This document shows, piece by piece, positions 26,320-35,701 of a stretch of 64,000 nt of DNA. The translations under genes and the position numbers were made by a program. The notes below the pieces were generated by a model. The model was not told the DNA's origin. It worked only from the letters and a program-made list of their open reading frames with translations, and made no database searches. Source of the stretch: Flavobacterium buctense (lineage in GTDB: Bacteria; Bacteroidota; Bacteroidia; Flavobacteriales; Flavobacteriaceae); NCBI RefSeq assembly GCF_014486695.1, contig NZ_JACTAB010000002.1, positions 1 to 64,000 on the forward strand, in the 5' to 3' direction. Positions within the stretch are counted from its first letter, which is position 1; each line of letters starts with the position of its first letter.

Positions 26320-28422
26320 TTATCTCAACATTGAGAAATGCCCTTTGATTTCCGGTAAATCTTCATCAATTTTCGCTACAAACCAATAATCAGTTGAAGG
26401 CAATAGGTAACCATTATAAGTGCCATCCCAAGCCCAATTGGTATTGTTTAAGACCGAAATTAACTTGCCAAATCTATCGAAAATCCGTACTTCAGCATTG
26501 GCGTAAAAAGTAGCTCCTTTAATCGACCAAGTGTCGTTAATGGTATCTCCGTTAGGCGTAAAAAAATCCGGAATTGAAAGAACTACAAATGGTTTTCGGT
26601 CAAAACCGCATTGGTTTCTTTCTCTTACATAAGCGATGTACATTCCGCCTTCATTCACCATAAAAACATTAGAACTTTGATAGTTGATTCCGTCTAGTGA
26701 ATATTCAAAATCCCCGTTTTGTGTGGTGTTGATGGTTACTTGTAAATCTGCCGTGTCAATACTTGAAATTACAGGTTCGGGATTGTAATTTAGGGTAAAG
26801 GTTTTTGTTTTCGTACAACTTTCCGGAGCTTGTGTGGTTACTGTTACCGTATAATTTGAAAGTCCTGTTGTTGTAATAGTTTGGGTAGTTTCGCCTGTCG
26901 ACCAGAGGTAATTCATACCCGGATTTTCAGCACTTAAAGTGATAACATCACTTTCACACAATTCAATTGTTTCATCTGAAAGCACTGGACCAGTAAATAC
27001 ATTTACCTGTATCGGTACTCTATCTGAAAGACAATTGCTAAAATTAGCTTCGGCATAAAAAGTAGTGTTTTGATTGATATTGGGTACAACAAAGTTTGTC
27101 CCCAAGAAAATAGGGTTTGTACTGGTTAGACTTTCATACCAAAACATTATTCCGGAAGAAGTAGCAACCTCAATAATCGTATATTCTTGATCGCACATAT
27201 AATAGGGTGAATTATAGGTCAGAATTGGTTTTGGGGTTACCGATGCAGTTACCGGAACTCTGGAAGTATCAGGACAACTGACCGAATTCGCCGCAGCATA
27301 GTATATAGTGGTTGAAGTAATACTAGGCGTTGTAAAATTATTACCCGAAGCTATTGGCACTCCACCCGTGGGAACATCATACCAATTTACGTTTCCGGTA
27401 TTAGATACTGCTTGTAGTGAAACAGTTCCGGTTCCGCATCTTACTGCTGTCGTAAAAGAAGTAATCGCCGCGATAGTTATTGTAGTGCTGGAAGAAATTT
27501 GTAGAATTGGGTCGCCAGGCATACCTCCGTATTCTACTATATAACCTTTTGGTTGATAATCGCCACCTGCTGCGCCTGTATTTGATAAATCATTCCAAGA
27601 ACCTTGTATGCCAACACCAACTGCTGTAACATGTGCATAATCTTCATCGCCTGCATTATTGGGCTCTCCGGTATTCCAAAAGGCATAATTGTTTGTAAAA
27701 CCGGTAAAGTTTCCATTCCAAAAGATGGTGCCATTTTCCGGTCCGGTCATCCATTTCCAAATGCCTTCGGTCTCTTGATCACTACCGCCAATCCAACCCG
27801 CTCCGGTGGTTTGTTCTCCTGCGATTTGGGCTTCTTCAGCTGATGTTATAGTGGCCAAATAACCTTGTAATCCATAATAAGTACTGGCTTGTGCAGCATC
27901 CTTTGCCGCAGACCATGTGATTCCGACATTAGGAATATACAAGTAATAATGTCCATTTGATGGAAGATAATTGGCTTGACCAACTGTTATAGAAAAATTT
28001 CTGGTTCCGGAAGGCGTTGCAGCGCTGGAAGAAAATTCGATATCTTTAATGGCTGCTACCAATTCGACGTAAGTGGGTTGCGCTGTAATCCCTTGCAAAG
28101 TTAAAGTTCCTGTTATGGCATTCCAGATTGGGTTAATATTGGGGTGACTTCCGGTAAGGAGTAATGCATCTTCTCCAAATTCATAACCTGATGAAATTTG
28201 AATGTAAATCGCATCAATACCAATGTCGTCAGGATCGGTGATTGTCATGTCGGTTACGATTTTCATAGAGGTTCCCGGACAATAAACTTGGTTTCCGGTT
28301 GCCGCTAATATAGGTGCAATATTGGTTGTTTGCCTACTGCTTAAAACTTTTTTCACACTTCCAAAAACAAATGGAGTAGTGCAGAACATTACTAATAAAA
28401 AGGCAATCAGATTCTTTTTCAT
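26320..28422 (-). CDS. C-type lectin-domain protein with T9SS type B sorting domain
   Basis: A 700-residue exported protein. The ATG at 28422 starts the signal peptide (MKKNLIAFLLVMFCTTPFVFG). In order it has a cadherin-like/beta region (about 40-140), a C-type lectin domain (about 150-300) with the sugar/Ca motifs GEPNNAGDEDY and WNDL, several Ig-like repeats (about 310-560), and a gliding-motility-associated type B domain (about 610-700, FFTPNGDTINDTW... GHFSMLR). It is probably a surface adhesin or glycan-binding protein. No PorP/SprF gene is adjacent here, unlike at 1-1097. Confidence 0.9.
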   Translation of the reverse strand: MKKNLIAFLLVMFCTTPFVFGSVKKVLSSRQTTNIAPILAATGNQVYCPGTSMKIVTDMTITDPDDIGIDAIYIQISSGYEFGEDALLLTGSHPNINPIWNAITGTLTLQGITAQPTYVELVAAIKDIEFSSSAATPSGTRNFSITVGQANYLPSNGHYYLYIPNVGITWSAAKDAAQASTYYGLQGYLATITSAEEAQIAGEQTTGAGWIGGSDQETEGIWKWMTGPENGTIFWNGNFTGFTNNYAFWNTGEPNNAGDEDYAHVTAVGVGIQGSWNDLSNTGAAGGDYQPKGYIVEYGGMPGDPILQISSSTTITIAAITSFTTAVRCGTGTVSLQAVSNTGNVNWYDVPTGGVPIASGNNFTTPSITSTTIYYAAANSVSCPDTSRVPVTASVTPKPILTYNSPYYMCDQEYTIIEVATSSGIMFWYESLTSTNPIFLGTNFVVPNINQNTTFYAEANFSNCLSDRVPIQVNVFTGPVLSDETIELCESDVITLSAENPGMNYLWSTGETTQTITTTGLSNYTVTVTTQAPESCTKTKTFTLNYNPEPVISSIDTADLQVTINTTQNGDFEYSLDGINYQSSNVFMVNEGGMYIAYVRERNQCGFDRKPFVVLSIPDFFTPNGDTINDTWSIKGATFYANAEVRIFDRFGKLISVLNNTNWAWDGTYNGYLLPSTDYWFVAKIDEDLPEIKGHFSMLR

Positions 28423-28489
28423 GGCTATAAAAATAATCAATCACTACTCTTTTTTATTATAAAATTATCTTAAAAAGTAAAAAGTGGGC

Positions 28490-29020
28490 TTAAAATTTCA
28501 TTTTTTGGAATAAATCCCAAACTACTATTCCGGCGCTAACCGAAATATTTAAGGAGTGTTTGGTTCCAATTTGCGGAATTTCAATCGAACCATCACAAAT
28601 TTCAATGGCTTTTTGGGAGACACCATAGACTTCATTGCCAAAGACCAGAGCATATTTTTTTTCCTTATCCACAATAAAATCTTGTAAAAAAACTGCTTTT
28701 TCTACTTGTTCAACGGCAAAAACTTTCAAGTCGTCTTTTTTTAAATTTTTGATTACGTCTGTCACTTCTTTTTGGTATTCCCATGTGACTGTTTCGGTTG
28801 CACCTAAAGCCGTTTTGTGTATTTCTTTATTTGGCGGAACAGCGGTAATCCCACACAAAAATATTTTTTCAATCAAAAAAGCATCTGCCGTTCTAAAAAC
28901 AGAACCGATGTTGTGCAAACTTCTGATGTCATCAAGAATAATTATTATGGGTGTTTTTTCTGCTTCTTTAAAGTCGGCTACAGATTTTCTTTCTAATTCT
29001 TTATTCTCGAGCTTTCGCAT
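28490..29020 (-). CDS. TrmH/SpoU family RNA 2'-O-methyltransferase
   Basis: A 176-residue SPOUT methyltransferase that moves a methyl group from SAM to a ribose 2'-OH of tRNA or rRNA. The knotted-fold motifs are visible: NIGSVFRTADAF (motif 1), LVFGNEVYGVS (motif 2) and IEIPQIGTKHSLNISVSAGIVVWD (motif 3). The exact RNA target is not readable from the sequence. A -7-like TATCTTTG (minus, 29067-29074) lies upstream without a good -33 box. Confidence 0.92.
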   Translation of the reverse strand: MRKLENKELERKSVADFKEAEKTPIIIILDDIRSLHNIGSVFRTADAFLIEKIFLCGITAVPPNKEIHKTALGATETVTWEYQKEVTDVIKNLKKDDLKVFAVEQVEKAVFLQDFIVDKEKKYALVFGNEVYGVSQKAIEICDGSIEIPQIGTKHSLNISVSAGIVVWDLFQKMKF

Positions 29021-29077
29021 TGCTTTATTTTTTATTTTATAAAATTCGACCTTCGATCGTATATCGCAAAGATATTC

Positions 29078-29110
29078 AAAAAAAAAGTCCCGATTAAAAT
29101 CAGGACTTTT
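29078..29110 (-). terminator. Terminator after the DUF1573 gene
   Basis: Stem AAAAGTCC/GGACTTTT (29083-29090 with 29103-29110) plus an inner 3-bp stem. On the minus strand it is followed by a run of T (A-run at 29078-29086 on plus). Confidence 0.82.
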
Positions 29111-29131
29111 CGAATTTATAATTAAGTGTAA

Positions 29132-29596
29132 TTAACTTTTTATAGGCTCAACTTTAGTTTCAGCAGGCAAAACATTTCCTTTAATAGTCAAAACTTTAGT
29201 TTCTTGACCTACTGCATTTGATTTAACAGTAACAGTTTTAGTAAAAGGTTGTCCGGCTCTTGAAGTATCATATTTTACACCGATAACACCTCTTTCTCCC
29301 GGTTGGATTGGTTTTTCCGGTTTAGATGGAACTGTACATCCACAAGATCCTTGAGTGCTTTCGATGATTAGTGGTTTTGTTCCGTTGTTAACGAATACAA
29401 ATTCTCTTTTACCGTCAGAGTTCGCTGGAATGGTTCCGTAATCTAAAGTTTCGTTTTCAAAAAGCATTCCCGGGCCGTCCACTTTTGGAGCCTCCACTTT
29501 TGCAGCTGTTTTAGTAGCTACTTTTTTTGCAGTTTGAGCATTAGACGTTGTTACACCAAAAGCAACTAAGGCAGCAAGTAAAATTATTTTTTTCAT
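29132..29596 (-). CDS. DUF1573 domain-containing exported protein
   Basis: A 154-residue exported protein with a signal peptide (MKKIILLAALVAFGVTTSNA), a Lys/Ala/Thr linker (21-45), and a DUF1573 domain (about 46-145) with the hallmark STQGSCGCTVPSKP. The fold is Ig/ASH-like, and the function is unknown. It is abundant in Bacteroidetes. It is monocistronic, with a possible -7 box TAGATTTG (minus, 29623-29630) upstream and a clear terminator downstream. Confidence 0.9.
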   Translation of the reverse strand: MKKIILLAALVAFGVTTSNAQTAKKVATKTAAKVEAPKVDGPGMLFENETLDYGTIPANSDGKREFVFVNNGTKPLIIESTQGSCGCTVPSKPEKPIQPGERGVIGVKYDTSRAGQPFTKTVTVKSNAVGQETKVLTIKGNVLPAETKVEPIKS

Positions 29597-29748
29597 GGTA
29601 TTATGTTTTTAAGTTTCTGAAGCAAATCTATTCAAAATATAAAACCGAGACTTTTTTTTTGCCTTAATATTAAATTAATTTTTTTTGCATCAGCTATTCG
29701 ACCTAAAATATTTAAATTCGCTATCTTATAAATTTAATTCGAAATCCA

Positions 29749-32355
29749 TTGTCAGCCAAAGAGAACAAAGCCAAGGAAACGCCTTTAATGAAGCAATACA
29801 ACGAGATCAAAAGAAAGTATCCCGATGCGTGTTTGTTGTTTAGAGTCGGCGATTTTTATGAGACCTTTGGGGAAGATGCGATTCGGGCGTCAAAAATATT
29901 AGGGATTGTTTTAACCAAACGCGGTGCCGGTTCTGAAACAGAAACCGCTTTGGCCGGATTTCCGCACCATTCTTTAAATACATATTTACCCAAATTGGTT
30001 AAAGCCGGACTTAGGGTTGCAATTTGTGACCAATTGGAAGATCCAAAAATGACCAAAACCATTGTGAAACGTGGGGTAACCGAATTGGTAACGCCGGGTG
30101 TTTCTATGAATGATGAGGTTTTAAATTCAAGGGCTAATAACTTTTTAGCTTCAATTTATTTTGGGAAGAAACAATTAGGCGTGGCTTTTTTAGACGTTTC
30201 TACGGGCGAATTTCTAACGGCTCAAGGCAATGAAGAATACATTGACAAGTTGTTGCAAAACTTCAGTCCGAGTGAAATTTTAATCCAAAAAAATAACAAA
30301 GGACAATTCAAAGAAGCCTTTGGCGAAGATTTTAATGTATTTTATCTCGAAGATTGGGTTTATAAAGAAGACTACGCGGTAGAAACTTTGAGGAATCATT
30401 TCCAAACCAATTCCTTAAAAGGTTTTGGCGTAGAGGAATTACCCGATGGCATTATAGCATCCGGTGCGATTCTTTATTATTTATCCGAAACGCAACACAA
30501 CAGGGTTCAACATATCACTAATATCCAACGCATAGCCGAAGACGCTTATGTTTGGATGGATCGATTTACGATTCGGAATTTAGAATTGTACCACAGTCAT
30601 TCCCAAAATGCCGTAACGCTTTTAGATGTAATCGACAGAACGCTTTCGCCAATGGGTTCAAGGTTGCTAAAACGTTGGTTGGCTTTGCCTTTGAAGAATA
30701 TTGATAAAATCAGAAGCCGTCATGAAGTGGTCACTTATTTAAAAGAAAATCAAGAAATCCTTCAAAAAATTCAATACCAAATCAAGCAAATTTCTGATTT
30801 AGAGCGTTTGATTTCGAAAGTAGCCACCGGAAAAATTTCGCCCCGCGAGGTGATTTATCTGAAAGAATCTCTCGATGCAATTATACCAATAAAGACACTT
30901 GCGTTAGAAAGCAAGCAAGAAGCCGTTCGGGTCATTGGCGATAATTTGCATGCTTGTGATTTGCTTCGAGAAAAAATAAAAGCCACATTGAATCAAGATT
31001 CGCCGGTTTCGATTGCCAAAGGAAACGCGATTGCAACAGGAATTCATCCCGAATTGGATGAGTTAAGAAATATTTCGTTTTCCGGAAAAGAATATCTGGA
31101 AGGCATTGAAGCCCGAGAATCTGAAAGAACCGGAATCACTTCGCTTAAAATATCTTTCAACAATGTTTTTGGTTATTATATTGAAGTTCGAAACACGCAC
31201 AAAGACAAAGTTCCTGCAGAATGGATTAGAAAGCAAACGTTAGTCAATGCTGAAAGATATATCACCGAAGAGCTTAAAGAATACGAAACCAAAATTCTCG
31301 GCGCCGAAGAAAAGATCCACCAAATAGAGAGCCATTTGTTTGAACAATTGGTGATTTGGATTGGTACTTATATCAAACAAGTACAGTTGAATGCTAATTT
31401 GGTAGCCCAATTAGATTGCTTGACTTCATTTGCGCAATTGGCGATAGAAAACGATTATGTGTGTCCGGTTTTGGATGATACTTTTGAATTGGAAATCACG
31501 AACGGTCGTCATCCCGTGATTGAAAAGCAATTGCCGGTTGGTGTGCCTTATGTGGCTAATGATGTCTTCTTAGACAGAGAAACCCAACAATTAATTATGA
31601 TTACCGGACCAAACATGTCGGGTAAGTCGGCGATTTTAAGACAAACCGCTTTGATTGTCTTGTTGGCCCAAATGGGAAGCTTTGTTCCGGCAGAGAAAGT
31701 GAGAATGGGTGTAATCGATAAAATTTTTACTCGAGTTGGCGCCAGCGATAACATTTCGATGGGTGAATCGACTTTTATGGTCGAGATGAATGAAACGGCT
31801 TCCATTTTGAACAATATTTCGGATAGAAGTTTGGTGCTTTTAGATGAAATCGGTCGCGGAACCAGTACTTATGACGGAATCTCCATCGCTTGGGCTATTG
31901 CAGAATTTTTGCATGAAAATCCGGCAAGACCAAAAACACTATTCGCGACACATTATCATGAGTTGAATGAAATGAGTGAATTATTGCCGAGAATCCAGAA
32001 TTATAATGTTTCGGTGAAAGAATTGAAAGACAATGTCCTTTTCATCAGAAAATTGGTAAAAGGCGGAAGTGCTCACAGTTTCGGAATTCACGTAGCCAAA
32101 ATGGCCGGAATGCCGCAAATGGTGATTCAAAAAGCGCAAAAGCTGTTGAAGAAACTAGAGAAAAACCATTCAAGCGATGCGCTCAACACCATAAAATCGG
32201 CTAAGGATGAAATGCAGCTCAATATTTTCAGTATGGATGATCCTTTGCTGGAAGAAATAAGAGAAGATATTCTGAATTTAGACATCAATACATTAACACC
32301 GGTGGAAGCATTAATGAAGCTAAATGAGTTGAAAAGAATGCTTTTAAAAAAATAA
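29749..32355 (+). CDS. mutS: DNA mismatch repair protein MutS
   Basis: An 868-residue MutS1 protein that recognises mismatches and starts repair with MutL. The mismatch-reading Phe-X-Glu is Phe36-Tyr37-Glu38 ([11 protein letters not shown]). Walker A is GPNMSGKS (620-627) and the [12 protein letters not shown]alker B/D-loop follows. The start is a TTG at 29749, giving [18 protein letters not shown]. The first ATG (29788) would remove 13 residues but keep the mismatch-binding loop, so the exact start is uncertain. Family alignment favours the TTG. Confidence 0.96.
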   Translation: MSAKENKAKETPLMKQYNEIKRKYPDACLLFRVGDFYETFGEDAIRASKILGIVLTKRGAGSETETALAGFPHHSLNTYLPKLVKAGLRVAICDQLEDPKMTKTIVKRGVTELVTPGVSMNDEVLNSRANNFLASIYFGKKQLGVAFLDVSTGEFLTAQGNEEYIDKLLQNFSPSEILIQKNNKGQFKEAFGEDFNVFYLEDWVYKEDYAVETLRNHFQTNSLKGFGVEELPDGIIASGAILYYLSETQHNRVQHITNIQRIAEDAYVWMDRFTIRNLELYHSHSQNAVTLLDVIDRTLSPMGSRLLKRWLALPLKNIDKIRSRHEVVTYLKENQEILQKIQYQIKQISDLERLISKVATGKISPREVIYLKESLDAIIPIKTLALESKQEAVRVIGDNLHACDLLREKIKATLNQDSPVSIAKGNAIATGIHPELDELRNISFSGKEYLEGIEARESERTGITSLKISFNNVFGYYIEVRNTHKDKVPAEWIRKQTLVNAERYITEELKEYETKILGAEEKIHQIESHLFEQLVIWIGTYIKQVQLNANLVAQLDCLTSFAQLAIENDYVCPVLDDTFELEITNGRHPVIEKQLPVGVPYVANDVFLDRETQQLIMITGPNMSGKSAILRQTALIVLLAQMGSFVPAEKVRMGVIDKIFTRVGASDNISMGESTFMVEMNETASILNNISDRSLVLLDEIGRGTSTYDGISIAWAIAEFLHENPARPKTLFATHYHELNEMSELLPRIQNYNVSVKELKDNVLFIRKLVKGGSAHSFGIHVAKMAGMPQMVIQKAQKLLKKLEKNHSSDALNTIKSAKDEMQLNIFSMDDPLLEEIREDILNLDINTLTPVEALMKLNELKRMLLKK

Positions 32356-32419
32356 GGCTCATCAGTTGATTTTGCTAATCAGGGAATTAGATTTTCAAAA
32401 AGTTTTTTTCTAAAAAAGG

Positions 32420-32450
32420 TTTGTATAATTCAATTTTAGTATTACATTTG
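32420..32450 (+). promoter_or_regulatory. Promoter of the tRNA-Gly/tRNA-Leu transcript
   Basis: TTTG (32420-32423), a 19-base spacer and TACATTTG (32443-32450) match the Bacteroidetes vegetative promoter consensus at every defined position. They lie 48 bases before the tRNA-Gly 5' end. This is the clearest promoter in the window. Confidence 0.85.
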
Positions 32451-32497
32451 CATCCGCAATACGGAACAAGTATTGTCGTTCTTACAAAATTTGAAAT

Positions 32498-32570
32498 GCG
32501 AAAATAGCTCAGTTGGTAGAGCGCGACCTTGCCAAGGTCGAGGTCGCGGGTTCGAGCCCCGTTTTTCGCT
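32498..32570 (+). tRNA. tRNA-Gly(GCC)
   Basis: A 73-base cloverleaf: acceptor GCGAAAA (32498-32504) with TTTTCGC (32563-32569), discriminator T, anticodon stem CGACC/GGTCG around loop TTGCCAA with anticodon GCC (32531-32533), and T arm GCGGG-TTCGAGC-CCCGT. CCA is not encoded. It is the first of two tRNAs on one transcript. Confidence 0.97.
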
Positions 32571-32584
32571 CAACTACTTATAAT

Positions 32585-32670
32585 GCTCGAGTGGTGAAAT
32601 TGGTAGACACGCTGGACTTAAAATCCAGTGAACAGCAATGTTCGTGCGGGTTCAAGTCCCGCCTTGAGTA
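32585..32670 (+). tRNA. tRNA-Leu(TAA)
   Basis: An 86-base class II tRNA with a long variable arm: acceptor GCTCGAG (32585-32591) with CTTGAGT (32663-32669), anticodon stem CTGGA/TCCAG around CTTAAAA with anticodon TAA (32619-32621), and T arm GCGGG-TTCAAGT-CCCGC. CCA is not encoded. It lies 14 bases after tRNA-Gly. Confidence 0.97.
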
Positions 32671-32671
32671 C

Positions 32672-32705
32672 AAAGCCTCTAACGTAATGTTAGAGGCTTT
32701 TTTAT
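32672..32705 (+). terminator. Terminator of the tRNA transcript
   Basis: A 12-bp stem AAAGCCTCTAAC/GTTAGAGGCTTT (32672-32683 with 32689-32700), a 5-base loop, then TTTATTTT. It begins 2 bases after tRNA-Leu. Confidence 0.92.
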
Positions 32706-32726
32706 TTTAATTACTTTTAAATCCGT

Positions 32727-33080
32727 ATGGGAACTTTTGTTATCACTAAAAGATTAAATGACTTTTATAAATTTGAATTTGTCTCCAGAAAAGGGAAGAC
32801 AATATTTACAAGTGCCCATTACGAAATTCGATTTGAATGCGAAGAAGCTATTGAGGGTTTTAAAGTTTCTATAGATTCGCATCACTTCCTAAGGTTTAAA
32901 ACGGCTAAAGGGAAATCTTTTTTTAAGCTAATGAAGGATCAGAAAGTTTTTGCCATCAGCAGAAAGTATTCCACTGAATTGATGATGCAAAAGGGAATTG
33001 ATGAAATTAGTAAGTATGCTTCAAAAGCAGAGATATTGGATTTCTCATCAGGAGATTCCATTTTTTCAGCGGTAGAGTGA
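32727..33080 (+). CDS. DUF1508 (YegP-like) domain protein
   Basis: A 117-residue protein. The first half, FVITKRLNDFYKFEFVSRKGKTIFTS, is the DUF1508 strand-helix unit, in which each repeat has a pattern like F..........R.....NG. The second half is more diverged, with Lys/Phe-rich strands. YegP-type proteins are small and of unknown function. There is no signal peptide. It stands alone between the tRNA terminator and a bidirectional terminator. Confidence 0.75.
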   Translation: MGTFVITKRLNDFYKFEFVSRKGKTIFTSAHYEIRFECEEAIEGFKVSIDSHHFLRFKTAKGKSFFKLMKDQKVFAISRKYSTELMMQKGIDEISKYASKAEILDFSSGDSIFSAVE

Positions 33081-33117
33081 GAAACATGATATTATTTAGA
33101 CTTTTATAAAAAAAAGA

Positions 33118-33145
33118 AAGCCACGCATTGCGTGGCTTAATTTCT
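33118..33145. terminator. Bidirectional terminator
   Basis: Stem AAGCCACGC/GCGTGGCTT (33118-33126 with 33130-33138) has an A-run before it and TTAATTTCTT after it. It separates the DUF1508 gene from the convergent small lipoprotein gene. Confidence 0.8.
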
Positions 33146-33160
33146 TACTGTAATTTAGAA

Positions 33161-33364
33161 TTACTTAGCAGCTGGAGCTTCAGTAGCAGCAGCAGTAGTG
33201 TCAGCAGCAGCAGCAGTAGTGTCAGCAGCAACAGCAGTAGTGTCAGCAGCTGGCTCAGCAACAACAGTTGTGTCAGCAGCTGGCTCAGCAGCAGCATCAG
33301 CTTGTTTACAAGATACTACAGTTAATGCAGCAACAACAGCTAAACTTAAAAATACTTTTTTCAT
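33161..33364 (-). CDS. Small Ala/Thr/Asp repeat lipoprotein
   Basis: A 67-residue lipoprotein: signal MKKVFLSLAVVAALTVV with lipobox VVSC (Cys19). The rest is almost entirely Ala, Asp, Thr, Val, Glu and Pro, arranged as repeats of PAADTTVVAE / AADTTAVA / AADTTAAA. It has no folded domain and is acidic. The DNA shows the same repeats as GCAGCAGCAGTAGTGTCA-like units, so copy number may vary between strains. A -7-like TATCTTTG (minus, 33402-33409) lies upstream. No known family is recognised. Confidence 0.8.
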   Translation of the reverse strand: MKKVFLSLAVVAALTVVSCKQADAAAEPAADTTVVAEPAADTTAVAADTTAAAADTTAAATEAPAAK

Positions 33365-33520
33365 CTTACTTAATTATAAAAGGTTAATTATTAATTCGGA
33401 GCAAAGATATAAATTTTTTTATTTGGAAAAACTTTTATTTAACTTTTTTTAAAAACCTCTATTTTGCTTCGATTTTCATTTTACAATAATCGTGCCAAAA
33501 CTTAAGAGTTGCTTAATGTT

Positions 33521-35665
33521 TTATTTTTTCTTTGATGCAACAATCTTCATTTCTTTGATTAGATTCTCAGCGCCGGCAAATTTATCTACTATAAATAACA
33601 CATAACGTATGTCAACCATAATGTTTCGGCATATTTCAGGAGAATAATAAATATCACTCATGGTTCCTTCCCATACTCGGTCAAAATTTAAACCAATTAA
33701 ATTTCCGTTAGCATCAAGTGCCGGGCTACCCGAGTTTCCTCCTGTGGTGTGATTAGTAGCAATGAAAGCCACCGGCATTTTGCCGTTTACCCCATAATTT
33801 CCATAGTCTTTAGTATTGTATAGATCAATCAGTTTTTGAGGAACATCAAATTCATAATCACCCGGAATGTATTTTTCAATAACGCCATCTAAATAGGTAA
33901 ACGGTTCGTAAATTACTCCATCATTAGGTTTGTAACCTTTAATCTTACCATAGGTTACGCGGAAAGTACTGTTAGCATCCGGAAAAATTCGGTCTGATTT
34001 TTTACTCAATTCTAAGATGGCTTTCATGTACGTTCTTTGTGTAGCGCTAATTCTTAAATTGATTTCATCATATTTCGGTGCTACATTTTTCAAGTAACCA
34101 TCCGCCATGGTTTTAATCACTTGGAATCCTTTGTCTTTATTCAAATTTTCCAAAACGGTTTTGCTGTCACCGGTTAATAATACTTTTATTTTGTCGTAAC
34201 TAACCAATTGTGATTGGGTAAAAACTTCAGAAGTCAAACTCGAGGCATTTACATTTACAAAAGTACTAGGCAGAAACTGTTTCGGATAAGTAGTAGCATA
34301 AATTCCAATCAATTTTTCGAATACTTTTTCATCTACCTTTGCATTAAAGTCTTTGTAAAAATCCCCTAGACCATTGATTAAATTGTTTCTTCTGTCGTTA
34401 AAAGATTGTTCTCCTTTGGTGTTATAAATTTGCTCTAATTGGTATAATTTGTAACCTAAATTTAGTATTTCGGTATTGCGCAAAGCTACTTCGGTAAATA
34501 CATCTCTTGCCAAAGCATAATCTTTTATTTCGGAATAATTTTTTTCAAAATCAGCCAATAGATTTCCATATTCTGTTTGTTTTCCGGCCGAGATAACTTT
34601 TTGTTGGAAGTTGGCTTCAAATTCTTTTTTGATACCCACAGCATTTGATTTTTTCAACCCTTTGGTTTCACCCATCCATTTTTTCCAAGAATTGGCAATA
34701 CTGGCGTTTTTAGAGGCGTATTGAATTTTAATAGCATTGTCTTTTCGCATGAATTCATTTTGCACTTTCAGGGCGGCATCGCGAATATCCACTTTAGCCG
34801 GATTCAAAGTAGTTACGATTTGCTCAACAGCAACTGCGGGTAAATATTCCTGAGTTCTTCCCGGATAACCCATTACCATGGTAAAGTCGTTTTCCTTTAT
34901 ACCTTTTATAGAAATAGGGAAGAAATATTTGGGTTTGTAAGGCACATTCTCGGTAGAGTAAGCTGCCGGACGGTTGTTTTTATCGGCATAAATTCGGAAC
35001 AAGGAAAAATCGCCGGTGTGTCTTGGCCAAACCCAGTTGTCCGTATCGGAACCGAATTTTCCAATCGAACTTGGCGGTGCGCCGACCAAACGAACATCGC
35101 GGAAAGTTTCGGTTACAAATAAAATATATTGATTCCCATCATAAAATGTTCTAATACTGTTTTCTTGCCAAGATTCTTTAGGCAAAGTTTTGCTTAATTC
35201 AGCGATGTTATCCTTTATTTTTTTTTGTTTATCCGCTTCAGAAGTCAAATTAGTTGCCCCGAATAGTACTTTGTCAGTAACATCTTCAATGCGAATGATA
35301 AAGGTTACAAATAAGTCTTTGTTGGGTAATTCGTCTTCCATTTTGTAAGCCCAAAAACCATTGGTCAAGTAATCGTGTTCAATGGTAGAGTGACTTTGAA
35401 TGTTGTCATAACCACAGTGGTGATTGGTTAAAATCAACCCTTTGTCTGAAATGACTTCCGCAGTACAACCACCGTCAAAATGGGGCACAGCATCTTTCAA
35501 ACTGGATTTGTTAATGGAATAAATATCATCGGCACTGATTTTCATGCCTAAATTTTTCATTTCGGTTTCGTTCATTCCTTTTAATAAAGAAGGAATCCAC
35601 ATGCCGCCTTGTTGGGCTTGAGTTTGAACAAAAACAAATAAGAGGAGAAGTCTTAAAAATTTCAT
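33521..35665 (-). CDS. S46 family dipeptidyl-peptidase, DPP11-like
   Basis: A 714-residue periplasmic serine peptidase that removes dipeptides from the N-terminus of peptides. The signal peptide is MKFLRLLLLFVFVQTQA. The catalytic His is His83 in TNHHCGYDN and the Ser is Ser645 in GGNSGSP. The residue 18 after Ser645 is Arg663 (NFDRVWEG). In P. gingivalis DPP11 the pair is Ser655 and Arg673, and that Arg gives Asp/Glu specificity at P1, whereas DPP7 has Gly. The specificity here is therefore inferred to be acidic. It lies 36 bases after waaA. Confidence 0.93.
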   Translation of the reverse strand: MKFLRLLLLFVFVQTQAQQGGMWIPSLLKGMNETEMKNLGMKISADDIYSINKSSLKDAVPHFDGGCTAEVISDKGLILTNHHCGYDNIQSHSTIEHDYLTNGFWAYKMEDELPNKDLFVTFIIRIEDVTDKVLFGATNLTSEADKQKKIKDNIAELSKTLPKESWQENSIRTFYDGNQYILFVTETFRDVRLVGAPPSSIGKFGSDTDNWVWPRHTGDFSLFRIYADKNNRPAAYSTENVPYKPKYFFPISIKGIKENDFTMVMGYPGRTQEYLPAVAVEQIVTTLNPAKVDIRDAALKVQNEFMRKDNAIKIQYASKNASIANSWKKWMGETKGLKKSNAVGIKKEFEANFQQKVISAGKQTEYGNLLADFEKNYSEIKDYALARDVFTEVALRNTEILNLGYKLYQLEQIYNTKGEQSFNDRRNNLINGLGDFYKDFNAKVDEKVFEKLIGIYATTYPKQFLPSTFVNVNASSLTSEVFTQSQLVSYDKIKVLLTGDSKTVLENLNKDKGFQVIKTMADGYLKNVAPKYDEINLRISATQRTYMKAILELSKKSDRIFPDANSTFRVTYGKIKGYKPNDGVIYEPFTYLDGVIEKYIPGDYEFDVPQKLIDLYNTKDYGNYGVNGKMPVAFIATNHTTGGNSGSPALDANGNLIGLNFDRVWEGTMSDIYYSPEICRNIMVDIRYVLFIVDKFAGAENLIKEMKIVASKKK

Positions 35666-35701
35666 GAGCTTGTTTTGTTTGTTAAGTTTATTTGTTTGTT
35701 T

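Noticed and set aside
32513..32710. A 65-codon open frame on the plus strand
   Set aside because: It runs through both tRNA genes and their terminator.
33198..33452. Plus-strand Ala/Ser-rich frame opposite the repeat lipoprotein
   Set aside because: It is an antisense product of the repeated DNA. The minus-strand frame has a lipoprotein signal and the plus-strand one does not.
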